Source of the DNA: JBAZLV01 sp041650055
Lineage (GTDB): Bacteria; Nitrospirota; UBA9217
Assembly (NCBI GenBank): GCA_041650055.1
Contig: JBAZLV010000003.1
Coordinates: forward strand, 1-64,000
Reading direction: 5' to 3'
DNA length: 64,000 bases
Shown: positions 8,546 to 17,244 of the stretch, piece by piece
Numbering within the stretch: the stretch's first letter is position 1
How the letters are laid out: every line of letters begins with the position of its first letter
The notes under the pieces: generated by a model
Told to the model about the DNA's origin: nothing
Seen by the model: the letters and a program-made list of their open reading frames with translations, nothing else
Databases searched by the model: none
Position numbers and translations under genes: made by a program

Positions 8546-9475
8546 ATGACGCTTTATATTCTTAAAAGAATCTTTCTCTTTATTCCCACACTCCTTGGCA
8601 TAACACTTATCACCTTTTTTCTCATGCAATCATTGCCCGGAGATCCCGTGCTCGGCATGGCCGGAGAGCGGGCAAATTCTGAAACCCTTGAGAGAATTCG
8701 AGCAGAACTTGGCCAGGACCGGCCGCTTGTTCTTCAATATGTCGGTTATCTCAAGCTGCTCGTAACCGGAGAACTTGGCCGCTCGTATTATACGAATCGG
8801 AAAATTACCGACGATCTTCTCCAGAAATTTCCCAATACCATAAAACTTGCCATTGCTGCCATGCTCTTTGCGTCTATTTTGGGAATTTTGATGGGTGCTT
8901 TTGCTGCAGTTCATCAGGGAACTGCATGGGATCGGCTCGTGACGCTTATTTCCGTGGGCGGCATATCGATTCCGGTTTTCTGGCTTGGGCTTGCGCTCAT
9001 GCTCATTTTTTCTTTTTATCTTACCTGGCTTCCTCCATCCGGAATGGGAAACGGGGATCTTCGATATCTTATTCTTCCAGCTGCCACGCTGGGCACGTTT
9101 TCCCTTGCATATATCGCCCGCATTACGCGCTCATCCATGCTTGAGACGCTATCTCAACCCTACATTGCTGCTGCCCGCGCAAAAGGGCTTTCAGAAACGA
9201 AAATAATATTCAGACATGCTCTGAAAAATTCATTGATCCCTATTATCACGCTCATTGGACTTGATCTCGGCTCTTATTTAAACGGAGCCGTTTTGACTGA
9301 GACTATTTTCGGATGGGACGGTCTTGGCCGGTATGCGCTTGAAGGGATCATGAAGCGCGATTACCCGGTGATCATGGGCGTGGTGTTGTTCGGCGCCGGC
9401 ATTTTTGTGACTATGAACCTCCTGGTTGATATTTCATATCATTTTTTTGATCCGAGAGTGAGGGTGAAAAAATAG
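8546..9475 (+). CDS. dppB: Dipeptide/oligopeptide/nickel ABC transporter permease (DppB/OppB type)
   Basis: A 309-residue inner-membrane permease with six hydrophobic segments. The N-terminal pattern YILKRIFLFIPTLLGITLITFFLMQSLPGDP and the EAA loop ARAKGLSETKIIFRHAL that docks the ATPase are diagnostic of the DppB/OppB family. Substrate cannot be told from the permease alone. The partner permease follows after 50 bp. Two matching ATPases are at 45012-46982, and no periplasmic binding protein is seen in the window. There is no clear Shine-Dalgarno sequence before the ATG. Confidence 0.9.
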   Translation: MTLYILKRIFLFIPTLLGITLITFFLMQSLPGDPVLGMAGERANSETLERIRAELGQDRPLVLQYVGYLKLLVTGELGRSYYTNRKITDDLLQKFPNTIKLAIAAMLFASILGILMGAFAAVHQGTAWDRLVTLISVGGISIPVFWLGLALMLIFSFYLTWLPPSGMGNGDLRYLILPAATLGTFSLAYIARITRSSMLETLSQPYIAAARAKGLSETKIIFRHALKNSLIPIITLIGLDLGSYLNGAVLTETIFGWDGLGRYALEGIMKRDYPVIMGVVLFGAGIFVTMNLLVDISYHFFDPRVRVKK

Positions 9476-9477
9476 AG

Positions 9478-9511
9478 GCATGATGCCGGATCCCGGATGC
9501 ATGATGCCGGA
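9478..9511 (+). repeat. Two 13-bp direct repeats between dppB and dppC
   Basis: GCATGATGCCGGA occurs at 9478-9490 and again at 9499-9511, with the start-to-start distance of 21 bp filled by TCCCGGAT. It lies in the 50-bp gap between the two permease genes, just before the second start codon, so it may be a small expansion or part of an interspersed repeat. No function is assigned. Confidence 0.7.
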
Positions 9512-9525
9512 GAAAAATATAATTT

Positions 9526-10362
9526 ATGCAACGAAACTTTTCATATAAAGACCTTACATCGAATGTCATCGTATTGATAGCAGTGGTTATTCTTGTGCTG
9601 CTTATTTTCACTGCGATTGTGGGTCCTTTTATTGTTCCTTACGATCCGCTTGCCATGGATCTTGACAATCTCAAGCAGCCACCAAGCAGAGCTCATTTTT
9701 TGGGCACTGACAGCACCGGCAGAGATATCCTTTCACGGCTTGTATATGGCTCTCGAATATCGCTTTCAGTTGGCATTATTGCGGCGGCATTATCGCTTTG
9801 CATCGGTATTTTTTTCGGTTTGATTGCCGGATACTTTGGAGGAAAAACCGATGCAATTCTTTTGCAATTCTTTGACATTTTTCTGGCATTTCCGAGTCTT
9901 TTACTTGCGATAGGGATTAGTGCCGTCATGGCGCCTGGGCTTGTTTCAGCAATGCTTGCAATTACACTCGTTGGTTGGGCTGGATTTGCACGACTCGTGC
10001 GGGGCATAACCTTGTCGCTCAAAGAGCAAACATATATTGAGGCATCAAAGGCAATCGGAGCACCATCAACACGCATTCTTTACAAACACATTTTGCCGAA
10101 CGCGCTGCCCTTGCTGCTCGTTGCAGCGAGCCTTCGCGTAGGTGGGTTCATTCTTCTCGAAGCTGCGCTTTCATTTCTTGGGCTTGGTGTTCAACCTCCC
10201 ACACCAACGTGGGGTTCGATGATTAGTCTGAACCGCGCTTATATCAATACGGCTCCTTGGATGGTGATTTTTCCTGGTTTGGCGATCAGCATCACGGTAA
10301 TCTGTTTTAATGTTATTGGTGATTTTTTGCGGGATAAACTTGATCCGAGGATGCAGGTGTAA
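9526..10362 (+). CDS. dppC: Dipeptide/oligopeptide/nickel ABC transporter permease (DppC/OppC type)
   Basis: A 278-residue permease with the N-terminal membrane anchor and PYDP...LGTDSTGRDILSRLVYGSRISL signature of DppC/OppC proteins. Its EAA loop is EASKAIGAPSTRILYKHILPN, and the C-terminal end is GDFLRDKLDPRMQV. It pairs with the DppB-type permease upstream to form the membrane channel. The nearest GGAG lies about 13 bp before the ATG, which is weak spacing. Confidence 0.92.
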   Translation: MQRNFSYKDLTSNVIVLIAVVILVLLIFTAIVGPFIVPYDPLAMDLDNLKQPPSRAHFLGTDSTGRDILSRLVYGSRISLSVGIIAAALSLCIGIFFGLIAGYFGGKTDAILLQFFDIFLAFPSLLLAIGISAVMAPGLVSAMLAITLVGWAGFARLVRGITLSLKEQTYIEASKAIGAPSTRILYKHILPNALPLLLVAASLRVGGFILLEAALSFLGLGVQPPTPTWGSMISLNRAYINTAPWMVIFPGLAISITVICFNVIGDFLRDKLDPRMQV

Positions 10363-10389
10363 CTTCTTTTTAAATTTAAAGGAGAAACA

Positions 10390-11118
10390 ATGAGAAAAAA
10401 GAATTTAAAAGGGATAAATATATATTGTTTTTATACTATAGGTATAATTCTTTTTTTAAATATTAATTCTTGTGCGTATAATGATTTTCAAAAAGTCTCA
10501 AATACCGGGTATGAATTTATTAGCGGACATTTACAAGAGAACTATGATGGAATTTGCCTGAAGTATGGAAAAGTATACGAAACAAAACAAAAAAAATTAA
10601 GGGAAATAGTATCTGAATATGAATACAAGGAAGATTTAACAGATAAAATAGGTAATAACATAATGTTTTTTGCAATCATGGCTAATGACATTAGCCATGT
10701 AAAAAAATTTGTGAATAAAGGTGCGAGCCTGAAAGTACAGGATGGGACGCTTTTTCATCACGCTGCCCATTATGCATCAAATGATGTTTTAGATTTCCTT
10801 TTATCTAAGGGTTTAAACCAGGACGAAACAAATCAATATGGAGCAACTCCGTTAATGGTCGCAGCATTCGAGAATCGCATAGAAGCTGTGAAGTGGTTTA
10901 TAGCACATGGTGCGAATATTAATGCGAAGGCAAAAAATGAAGAGACAGCGTTGTCTTATGCAGTTGTATGTAGAAATAAAGAATTAATCCATGAAATTAT
11001 ACGATCAGGGGCTGAGTTGACAAATAAAGCTGTTGAAGTAGGAAGAAAAAGAGGAATAGATTTAAATAAAGAAGCCTCTATTGCGTTACGACCAGCAACT
11101 GACTCAATAAAGAAATAA
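10390..11118 (+). CDS. Ankyrin-repeat lipoprotein, A+T-rich
   Basis: A 242-residue protein with a basic start, a hydrophobic stretch and the lipobox-like NINSC (Cys28), so probably lipid-anchored. The second half has about four ankyrin repeats (roughly 95-215), with DGTLFHHAAHYASNDVLDFLL and YGATPLMVAAFENRIEAVKWF matching the repeat consensus. The coding DNA is visibly richer in A and T than its neighbours and uses many AAA and ATA codons, suggesting recent transfer. It has its own AAAGGAGA site and lies between the permease genes and rsmA. A binding role is all that can be inferred. Confidence 0.8.
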   Translation: MRKKNLKGINIYCFYTIGIILFLNINSCAYNDFQKVSNTGYEFISGHLQENYDGICLKYGKVYETKQKKLREIVSEYEYKEDLTDKIGNNIMFFAIMANDISHVKKFVNKGASLKVQDGTLFHHAAHYASNDVLDFLLSKGLNQDETNQYGATPLMVAAFENRIEAVKWFIAHGANINAKAKNEETALSYAVVCRNKELIHEIIRSGAELTNKAVEVGRKRGIDLNKEASIALRPATDSIKK

Positions 11119-11133
11119 CATTAATTACCTTGA

Positions 11134-11931
11134 ATGATTAAAAACTTTCACCCAAAAAAATCTCTCGGTCAGAATTTTCTAAAAGACCCGCATTATCTGA
11201 AACGAATAGTGGATGCGGCTGACATTCTTTCTGCTGATCAGGTGCTTGAAATCGGACCTGGACTTGGCCATTTAACGAAGGAACTTGCAGAACGCGCAAA
11301 AAAGGTGCTTGCTCTTGAGCTCGATGAGCGGCTCATTACGCCTCTTCAACAGGAATTCAAAGATCAGCCGCATATTGAGATTGTTCATGCTGATGCACTT
11401 GAATACTCTTATGCATCACTTCAAGGAAAGTGGAAGGTCGTTGCTAATCTACCATACTATATTTCTACTCCTATTATTCAAAAACTTCTCGTTGATCGCC
11501 AGAAATTTATAAGCCTCACGCTTATGCTCCAAAAGGAAGTTGCCGCTCGAATCTGCGCTCCTCCTGGAGGAAAGGAATATGGGTTTCTATCTGTGCTTGT
11601 CCAGTTGTATGCTGAACCTAAAATAGAATTTATAGTTCCTGCTGCAGCATTTACTCCCAAACCGGACGTTGATTCCGCAGTCATTACGCTTGGCATTCGA
11701 GATACGGCACCTATTATGATTGAGAATGAAGCGTTTTTTATGCGTCTTGTGAAGGCTGCATTTTCTCAAAGAAGGAAAACGCTTAGGAATGCACTGAAAC
11801 AACTTGATCTGCCGCAAGAAAAAATGAAGCAGGTTCTGGAAGTGACGGGAATTGACCTTGACCGCAGGGCTGAAACATTATCAGTTGAAGACTATGGGAA
11901 ATTGGCGAGTTTTTTCCAAAAAAAACCATAA
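11134..11931 (+). CDS. rsmA: 16S rRNA (adenine1518-N6/adenine1519-N6)-dimethyltransferase
   Basis: KsgA/RsmA family enzyme that dimethylates two adjacent adenosines in helix 45 of 16S rRNA, a late step of 30S assembly. Motifs seen: KKSLGQNFLKD at the start, the SAM site VLEIGPGLGHLT, the catalytic NLPYYIST and the C-terminal FSQRRKTLRNAL. The length of 265 residues is normal. It lies only 15 bp after the ankyrin gene and ends before a strong promoter that drives two tRNA genes. Confidence 0.97.
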   Translation: MIKNFHPKKSLGQNFLKDPHYLKRIVDAADILSADQVLEIGPGLGHLTKELAERAKKVLALELDERLITPLQQEFKDQPHIEIVHADALEYSYASLQGKWKVVANLPYYISTPIIQKLLVDRQKFISLTLMLQKEVAARICAPPGGKEYGFLSVLVQLYAEPKIEFIVPAAAFTPKPDVDSAVITLGIRDTAPIMIENEAFFMRLVKAAFSQRRKTLRNALKQLDLPQEKMKQVLEVTGIDLDRRAETLSVEDYGKLASFFQKKP

Positions 11932-11959
11932 AATAGGCGCTGAAAAGCCGTTTTTCACC

Positions 11960-11988
11960 TTGACACTCAAATAGGTTTTGGCTATAGT
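11960..11988 (+). promoter_or_regulatory. Sigma-70 type promoter of the tRNA genes
   Basis: A perfect -35 TTGACA (11960-11965) and a -10 TATAGT (11983-11988) are separated by 17 bp. The predicted start point is about 11995, 12 bp before tRNA-Gln. This is among the best promoters in the window and should drive both tRNAs. Confidence 0.85.
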
Positions 11989-12006
11989 GTGTACTCTATC
12001 TCTGCC

Positions 12007-12080
12007 TGGGGGATCGTCCAGTGGTAGGACGACAGGCTCTGAACCTGTTTACGGGGGTTCGAATCCTCCTCCCCCAACCA
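12007..12080 (+). tRNA. tRNA-Gln (anticodon CTG)
   Basis: A complete cloverleaf can be drawn: acceptor TGGGGGA (12007-12013) with TCCCCCA (12070-12076), D arm GTCC/GGAC, anticodon stem ACAGG/CCTGT with loop CTCTGAA giving CTG at 12039-12041, and T arm GGGGG/CCTCC with loop TTCGAAT. The discriminator A and CCA (12078-12080) are encoded. Anticodon CTG reads CAG, glutamine. Confidence 0.95.
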
Positions 12081-12091
12081 AATAAAACCTT

Positions 12092-12119
12092 CAGTGCATA
12101 CTACTTCTTTCCTGCACTG
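12092..12119 (+). other. Hairpin between the two tRNA genes
   Basis: CAGTGCA (12092-12098) pairs with TGCACTG (12113-12119) around a 14-base loop, followed by a pyrimidine-rich run up to 12137. It could be a processing signal, a weak terminator or simply spacer. Confidence 0.4.
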
Positions 12120-12137
12120 GTTCTTCTTTTACTTTTT

Positions 12138-12213
12138 GGTCCCATCGTCTAGCGGCCTAGGACGCTGGCCTCTCACGCCGGAGACACGGGTTCGATTCCC
12201 GTTGGGACCACCA
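12138..12213 (+). tRNA. tRNA-Glu (anticodon CTC)
   Basis: Acceptor GGTCCCA (12138-12144) pairs with TGGGACC (12203-12209). The anticodon stem CTGGC/GCCGG holds loop CTCTCAC with anticodon CTC, which reads GAG. The T arm is CGGG/CCCG around TTCGATT, and CCA is encoded at 12211-12213. It lies 57 bp after tRNA-Gln and probably shares its promoter. Confidence 0.95.
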
Positions 12214-12245
12214 ATCTTCGTATTCAATAATCACAGAATTTATGT

Positions 12246-12761
12246 TTAGGAAAATAATTGCGCTGCTCTTGCGACCTTTTTCAATTCTTTGATTCTCACG
12301 ATTGCTTTTCCGTGCAACGGAAAATGCATGACAAAGGCTTTTGAAGAAAAAATGTCTTTTTGCCAGCCAAACGAAAACTTTTTCTTATTGGTGAATTTTC
12401 CATAAGCAATTTTACCAATAAAACAGACAACGTCTGGTTTGTGAATTTTTATTATTTCTATGGTGCGTTTCTGACCTTCTGTTTCTTCTCCTTTTCTTAA
12501 TTGTGTAATATCGTGCGTCGGTCGAGTAATAACATTAACCAAACCTAACTTATATTTCTTATTGAATTTGGTTCGGTAGATTTTTTTCAGTTTGGTATCA
12601 TCTTTTAAATCTGTTATGTCTTCATGGATTATTTCGGCCCGGCTTAGAAGATACCAGAACATTTTGTTGTTAGAAAAGGGTACACCCCGTGCATAGGAAC
12701 CGGGGTGAGGATTTATTCCAACAAACAAGAGTTTTGCGTTGCGAAATTGATAACGAATCAT
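12246..12761 (-). CDS. Mug/TDG-like DNA glycosylase (uracil-DNA glycosylase superfamily)
   Basis: A 171-residue protein whose start FVGINPHPGSYARGVPFSNN matches motif 1 of the mismatch-specific glycosylases (GINPG with the catalytic Asn, then G-x-x-F). The PDVVCFIGKIAYGKF segment fits the central strand of the fold. The last motif, usually N-P-S or H-P-S, appears as MHFPLHGKA, so the minor-groove loop is altered. The probable role is removal of uracil or thymine from mispairs. The gene is lysine-rich and A+T-rich compared with its surroundings and lies beside tRNA genes. It overlaps the DUF488 gene by 4 bp, so the two are co-expressed. Confidence 0.75.
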   Translation of the reverse strand: MIRYQFRNAKLLFVGINPHPGSYARGVPFSNNKMFWYLLSRAEIIHEDITDLKDDTKLKKIYRTKFNKKYKLGLVNVITRPTHDITQLRKGEETEGQKRTIEIIKIHKPDVVCFIGKIAYGKFTNKKKFSFGWQKDIFSSKAFVMHFPLHGKAIVRIKELKKVARAAQLFS

Positions 12762-13099
12762 TTGCTGATAAAATCTTTTATGACCAACGCTTCATTATGC
12801 TCTTCATCTTTCGCAGCATATAAAAGCGTTATGGTTCCTTTTCTGGCAAGGGATTTTAATTGGGTGACATCTTCTTCATTTGCTTTCAACTCTGCCTTAT
12901 ATTTTTTTTTGAATTCTGACCACTTTTCAGGATCATGAGAAAACCATTTTCTTAAGGAATCAGAAGGCGCTATTTCTTTTAGCCAGAGATCCAAGGCGGC
13001 TCGTTCTTTGGATACGCCTCGTGGCCATAATCGATCAACCAAAATTCTATAGCCGTCGCCTTTCTCAGGTTTTTCATAAATTCTTTTAAGCTTAATCAT
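12758..13099 (-). CDS. DUF488 family protein (YeaO-like)
   Basis: A 113-residue cytosolic protein with the family signature RILVDRLWPRGVSKE and DLWLKEIAPSDSLRKWFSHDPEKW, then a C-terminal ITLLYAAKDEEHNEA. The function of DUF488 is not established. The start is ATG 13099, preceded by AGAGGAGA; an upstream in-frame TTG at 13114 overlaps that site. It precedes the Mug-like gene by ATGA overlap. Confidence 0.88.
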   Translation of the reverse strand: MIKLKRIYEKPEKGDGYRILVDRLWPRGVSKERAALDLWLKEIAPSDSLRKWFSHDPEKWSEFKKKYKAELKANEEDVTQLKSLARKGTITLLYAAKDEEHNEALVIKDFISK

Positions 13100-13118
13100 T
13101 GGTCTCCTCTTCAATGAA

Positions 13119-15650
13119 TCATTTTTGCCATAAAATAAGCCCGAGTTCTAAGGGAACATTAATTCCATTCAAATGGGGGATTATTCGTGCTGTAAAATCT
13201 GATGCAGGACGATCTGTCTGTACATGAGCACTGTAACTATACCTACTTGAACTCAATGGTTTCCTTAGGTTCATTTCCTGACGTGTCGGTTTATTGTCGT
13301 TTAATCCGTCTGCGTACAACTCTAAACGAACAGAATTTGTATCCAGATTATCAAGATATACTTGCACTTCGAAAGAATGTCCTTGTTCATTAGTCGTAAC
13401 ACTCATTTTTTCAAAGCGAATATGCGGCCAGCTTTTTTGTAATTCATGTTTCCAGTTTAATATCTTGACAGACTGGTCTTGTTCACTTCGTCTCTGATAG
13501 GCACGTGCCGCTGGTACATAATATTTTTCTGTATACTCGCGCAGGCTGCGATTGGATGAAAATCTCGGCGTGAGCTGTGCCATGCTTTCTCGAATGCGAT
13601 TGACCCAGGCTCTGGGAATTCCCTTTGGATCTCGGTTATAGAATTCAGGGATTACTTCTTTTTCAAGTAATGTATAAAGCGCTTCTGCTTCAAGAGCATC
13701 CCAAGCCGGGTCATCACCATGTTCCTTCCCATCACCAACTGCCCAGCCGACTTCCGGCGTATATGCCTCTGCCCACCAGCCGTCTAATTCCGAAACATTA
13801 ATTCCTCCATTAACCAGAACTTTCATTCCGCTGGTTCCACACGCTTCCCAAGGCCGTCGAGGTGTATTAATCCAAATATCTACTCCCTGTATCAGATGCT
13901 CTGTCAAAAGCATGTCGTAGTCGCTCAAAAATATTACATGATCATATGCTTTATGGTAATGAATAAAGCGAGTCCATTCCTGAATGAGAGTTTGCCCATT
14001 GTTGTCTGCAGGATGTGCTTTCCCGGCAACAACAAGCTGCATTGGCCGTTCAGAATTCATAAGGAGATGAAGAAATCGTTCAGAATCATGAAGCAACAGA
14101 TTTGGTCTTTTGTATGTGGCAAATCGCCGGGCAAAACCCATGGTTAAAGCATTCGGATTAAAAATATGTTTTGCACGTTCTACTTCCTGCGGCAACGCGC
14201 CGGCAGATTGGCGTTGCAAAGAAAGCCGTTCTCGTACATATTCAATGAGCAATTGCCGATTAGAACAGCGGCATTCCCAAATCCTTGCATCCGGTATTTT
14301 TCTGATATCCTCTTTCAGATTTTCCAATGTTCCGAGCCAACGGTTTTTCCCGCACGCTTCAGTCCAGAGCGTATCCATTTGTTCCGAATCCCAGGTTGAC
14401 ATATGTACTCCATTGGTAACATATCCAATCGGAACTTCAGCCAAAGACCAGCGTGGATACAGAGAGCCAAAAAGATTTCTGCTTACCTTTGCATGAAGTT
14501 GACTTACTCCATTGATAGCGCCGCTTCCCCGCATGGCAAGATAAGCCATGTTAAAAAACTCAGATGAATCTTGCGAGTTCTGGCGGCCTAAGGCCAATAA
14601 TTCATTTATCGAGATACCAAGCATGTCCTGAGCATAAGAACTGAGATATTGTTCAATCAGAGAAGGTGCAAATCGGTCAAAGCCTGCTGCCACGGCAGTG
14701 TGCGTGGTAAAAAGATTACCTACCCGGGTTGCTGCTAATGCTTCATCGAACGGTTGACCGGTCTCCTGCATAAAGGTTCTCGCCCGTTCCAAAACTGCAA
14801 AGGCAGCATGCCCTTCATTTAAATGACATACCTCCGGCTTGATATTTAAAGCCATAAGCAAACGCCATCCCCCAATTCCTAAAATAAGTTCCTGATTCAA
14901 ACGCAGTTCGGGTCCGCCACCATACAACTCGCTCGTGATTCCCCGGCGTATGGGGAAATTTGCAGGGTCATTGCTGTCCAGCAAATACAATTTCACGCGG
15001 CCTATTCTGACTTCCCATGCTCGCAGCCACACCGAATAACCCGGCAATTGAATTTCTAACCGCAGCCATTCTCCATTCTGAGTTCGTACCGGTAAAATGG
15101 GCAGTTGCCCTGGATCGTTATAGGGGTAGAGCGCTTGCTGTGCACCCTCTTTGTTTATCATCTGACGGAAATATCCTTGTTGATACAATAATCCTATGCC
15201 GACTATGGGCACGCCCAAATCACTTGCTGTTTTAAGATGATCACCTGCTACGTTACCAAGACCCCCTGAATAAATAGGAAGTGCTTCACTTAGCATAAAT
15301 TCCATGCTGAAATAGGCAATTGAAGTAAATGGCGGATGAACGAATGTTTTTTGGAACCAGGCAGGCACTTCCTCGGCACGATGCCCCGCTTGCACGAGAT
15401 CGGTTACTTTTTTACAAAAAGATGAATCAGACAACAGAGAACGGAGATGATCCGCTGAAACCGTTTGCAAAATGATCCAGGGATTGCGCGTGAGTTCCCA
15501 TAATGCCGGATCAAGCTGTTTCCAGACTTCGTCGGCAGAATGATTCCAATAGGAATGCATGTCCAGCGCCAACTCGGCAAGAGCATCAAATCCTTCTATT
15601 TCGAAGGGAAACAATGCATATATTGGATTGTCCGTTCTTTTTTTGCTCAT
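13119..15650 (-). CDS. glgP: Alpha-glucan (glycogen/maltodextrin) phosphorylase with DUF3417 N-terminus
   Basis: An 843-residue enzyme of the short GlgP/MalP type. Residues about 10-115 form the DUF3417 domain typical of this branch. The phosphorylase core has AYFSMEFMLSEALPIYSGGLGNVAGDHLK, HLNEGHAAF, TNGVHMSTW and the PLP-site region EACGTSGMKVLVNGGINVSELDGWW. It releases glucose-1-phosphate from storage glucans. A C-terminal extension of about 130 residues looks beta-rich. GGAAG precedes the ATG. It is followed by the DUF488 gene after 19 bp, and divergent membrane genes lie on the other side. Confidence 0.93.
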   Translation of the reverse strand: MSKKRTDNPIYALFPFEIEGFDALAELALDMHSYWNHSADEVWKQLDPALWELTRNPWIILQTVSADHLRSLLSDSSFCKKVTDLVQAGHRAEEVPAWFQKTFVHPPFTSIAYFSMEFMLSEALPIYSGGLGNVAGDHLKTASDLGVPIVGIGLLYQQGYFRQMINKEGAQQALYPYNDPGQLPILPVRTQNGEWLRLEIQLPGYSVWLRAWEVRIGRVKLYLLDSNDPANFPIRRGITSELYGGGPELRLNQELILGIGGWRLLMALNIKPEVCHLNEGHAAFAVLERARTFMQETGQPFDEALAATRVGNLFTTHTAVAAGFDRFAPSLIEQYLSSYAQDMLGISINELLALGRQNSQDSSEFFNMAYLAMRGSGAINGVSQLHAKVSRNLFGSLYPRWSLAEVPIGYVTNGVHMSTWDSEQMDTLWTEACGKNRWLGTLENLKEDIRKIPDARIWECRCSNRQLLIEYVRERLSLQRQSAGALPQEVERAKHIFNPNALTMGFARRFATYKRPNLLLHDSERFLHLLMNSERPMQLVVAGKAHPADNNGQTLIQEWTRFIHYHKAYDHVIFLSDYDMLLTEHLIQGVDIWINTPRRPWEACGTSGMKVLVNGGINVSELDGWWAEAYTPEVGWAVGDGKEHGDDPAWDALEAEALYTLLEKEVIPEFYNRDPKGIPRAWVNRIRESMAQLTPRFSSNRSLREYTEKYYVPAARAYQRRSEQDQSVKILNWKHELQKSWPHIRFEKMSVTTNEQGHSFEVQVYLDNLDTNSVRLELYADGLNDNKPTRQEMNLRKPLSSSRYSYSAHVQTDRPASDFTARIIPHLNGINVPLELGLILWQK

Positions 15651-15936
15651 TTTCTTCTTCCAATTTTTCCAACTATTCGGATCCAGTGGGGAAAGATCCG
15701 ATTTAAATCTTTATTTTGAGATTGAGTATAGCATTGGCTCTTCCTGATTATTCGATCCGTTTTTTCATTATTCCATAACGAACGGGCGCATTGTTTTTCG
15801 AGCCAACTTCTTTTACGCGCCTTCGGTTTTTTAGAGAAAAACTTTGCTATATTTAATCAAGAACCAAACCTTATATACTATCCAAGTATATGAAATGCAT
15901 GCCCTTTATCCGATTACAAACAGAGGAGGGTTACCT
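15651..15936. promoter_or_regulatory. Divergent intergenic region with two extended -10 candidates
   Basis: This 286-bp gap separates glgP (-) from the membrane-protein operon (+). On the minus strand TGCTATACT occupies 15733-15725, and on the plus strand TGCTATATT occupies 15845-15853. Both have the TGn extension of an extended -10 element and poor -35 boxes. No other structure is seen. Confidence 0.45.
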
Positions 15937-16413
15937 ATGTTTATAGAACTAATGACAATACCTCATGTAATATTCGGCGTTCTGGGAATCATTACTGCAT
16001 TCTGGCTTGCTGTTGAAGCGGCTAATTGCAGCGTTGCAAATTATCGCAGAGTAAAGATAGCCACGGTTTGTACAACGGGATTCATGTGGCTTGCCTATCT
16101 TTTTGGTGGATGGTGGTATGTTGTGTATTATGGCGTTGGCAGTCGGAGTGATAAGGCTATCATTTTATCTGGACCTTGGAAGTGGGCTCATACCTTTTTT
16201 ATGGAAGCGAAAGAGCACATTTTTTTTATGATCATTCTTCTTAGTATTCTGCTTCCCGTGGTGGTTTTTCGAAATGAAATTTTTAATAATAGGAACGCCA
16301 AAAATCTTACCATTGTGATTGGACTCACCATTGCAGTCCTGGGGTTAAGCATGGAAAGCTTTGGCGCTATGATTACGAAGGGTGTTAAAATGGGCTTATT
16401 GGAGGGAAAGTAA
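15937..16413 (+). CDS. Small integral membrane protein, first of three
   Basis: A 158-residue protein with about four membrane segments. It has histidines near membrane ends (IPHVIFG, KWAHTFFMEAKEHIFFM), a pattern compatible with heme b binding but not proof of it. The frame opens at 15844, but GAGGAGGG just before ATG 15937 fixes the start. It is the first of three adjacent membrane-protein genes on the same strand (gaps 1 and 38 bp). Not assigned to a named family. Confidence 0.75.
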   Translation: MFIELMTIPHVIFGVLGIITAFWLAVEAANCSVANYRRVKIATVCTTGFMWLAYLFGGWWYVVYYGVGSRSDKAIILSGPWKWAHTFFMEAKEHIFFMIILLSILLPVVVFRNEIFNNRNAKNLTIVIGLTIAVLGLSMESFGAMITKGVKMGLLEGK

Positions 16414-16414
16414 T

Positions 16415-16747
16415 ATGGTCGAAAAACCTCAAGGTAAAAAATTAGATACAGTATCTACCGGATTGGGCATGGCATTTTTTATCGCCAGCCTTTTTAATGC
16501 ACTGTTGATCATTGTTAAAGAAAATAACCCTGCATTGAAGGAATGGATGCAATCTCTTTTTGGACACCATTGGACAACGCATGGCATCTTTGTCATTATT
16601 TTTTTTATTATCGGAGAGTATTTGCTGTCAATTAGTCCCCTAGCAAAAAAGATAGATGGGTCAAAAACCTCTCTCTTTGTTATTGGAGGAACAGTATTCG
16701 GTGGGCTCATTATTACCGGATTTTACGTAAAACATCTTTTTGAATAG
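16415..16747 (+). CDS. Small integral membrane protein, second of three
   Basis: A 110-residue protein with three predicted membrane spans and a short basic N-terminus (MVEKPQGKKLD). A His pair is seen in LFGHHWTTHGIF between spans. The ATG at 16415 has GGAGGG 8 bases upstream and begins one base after the stop of the previous gene, so the two are coupled. Function unknown. Confidence 0.75.
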   Translation: MVEKPQGKKLDTVSTGLGMAFFIASLFNALLIIVKENNPALKEWMQSLFGHHWTTHGIFVIIFFIIGEYLLSISPLAKKIDGSKTSLFVIGGTVFGGLIITGFYVKHLFE

Positions 16748-16785
16748 AATGATTGTATGAGCAACATTCAACCAATCCTACTACG

Positions 16786-17220
16786 ATGAAAATCGGATCT
16801 TATAATGTACAAGCTCACGCAGTAGCCGTTCATTTTACCAATGCACTCTACCCTGTCGCACTTTTCTTTTTAATTCTTTCTTACTTTTACCAAAAGGATT
16901 TTTCAAGCTTCGCGTATTTTCACCTCATGATTCTGGCTACCCTTTCCTCCTTGGTTTCTCATGTAACCGGCATTGTGGATTGGAAACAAAAATATAAAGG
17001 GGCACGCATTAGAATTTTTATGCAAAAAAAAAGATATGCGCTGATCTTAATCGGGCTCGGAACGTTGTGTACGATTTGGTATGCTTTTTATCCTGAGATT
17101 GCACATGATCAATCAGGGGGGCATTTCGTTTTTCTCCTGTTAAATTTTGCGCTCCTCCCCGTTGTTGTTTATTTAGGATATCTGGGAGGCAAGCTTGTAT
17201 TTCAATGCCCGCATGAATGA
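16786..17220 (+). CDS. DUF2231-like membrane protein, third of three
   Basis: A 144-residue protein with four membrane segments. The start HAVAVHFTNALYPVALFFLI resembles the DUF2231 family (VHFP-x-AL pattern near the first span), and SHVTGIVDWKQKYKG follows the second. ATG 16786 was chosen over an upstream TTG at 16753; neither has a clear Shine-Dalgarno site. With the two preceding genes it probably forms a membrane redox or transport unit of unknown role. It converges with the radical SAM gene 24 bp away. Confidence 0.65.
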   Translation: MKIGSYNVQAHAVAVHFTNALYPVALFFLILSYFYQKDFSSFAYFHLMILATLSSLVSHVTGIVDWKQKYKGARIRIFMQKKRYALILIGLGTLCTIWYAFYPEIAHDQSGGHFVFLLLNFALLPVVVYLGYLGGKLVFQCPHE

Positions 17221-17244
17221 CGCAGGAAGCGTTCATGCCTCATG

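Noticed and set aside
17211..17238. Hairpin at the end of the DUF2231-like gene as a terminator
   Set aside because: The stem GCATGAA/TTCATGC has a bulge at the stop codon and no T-run follows.
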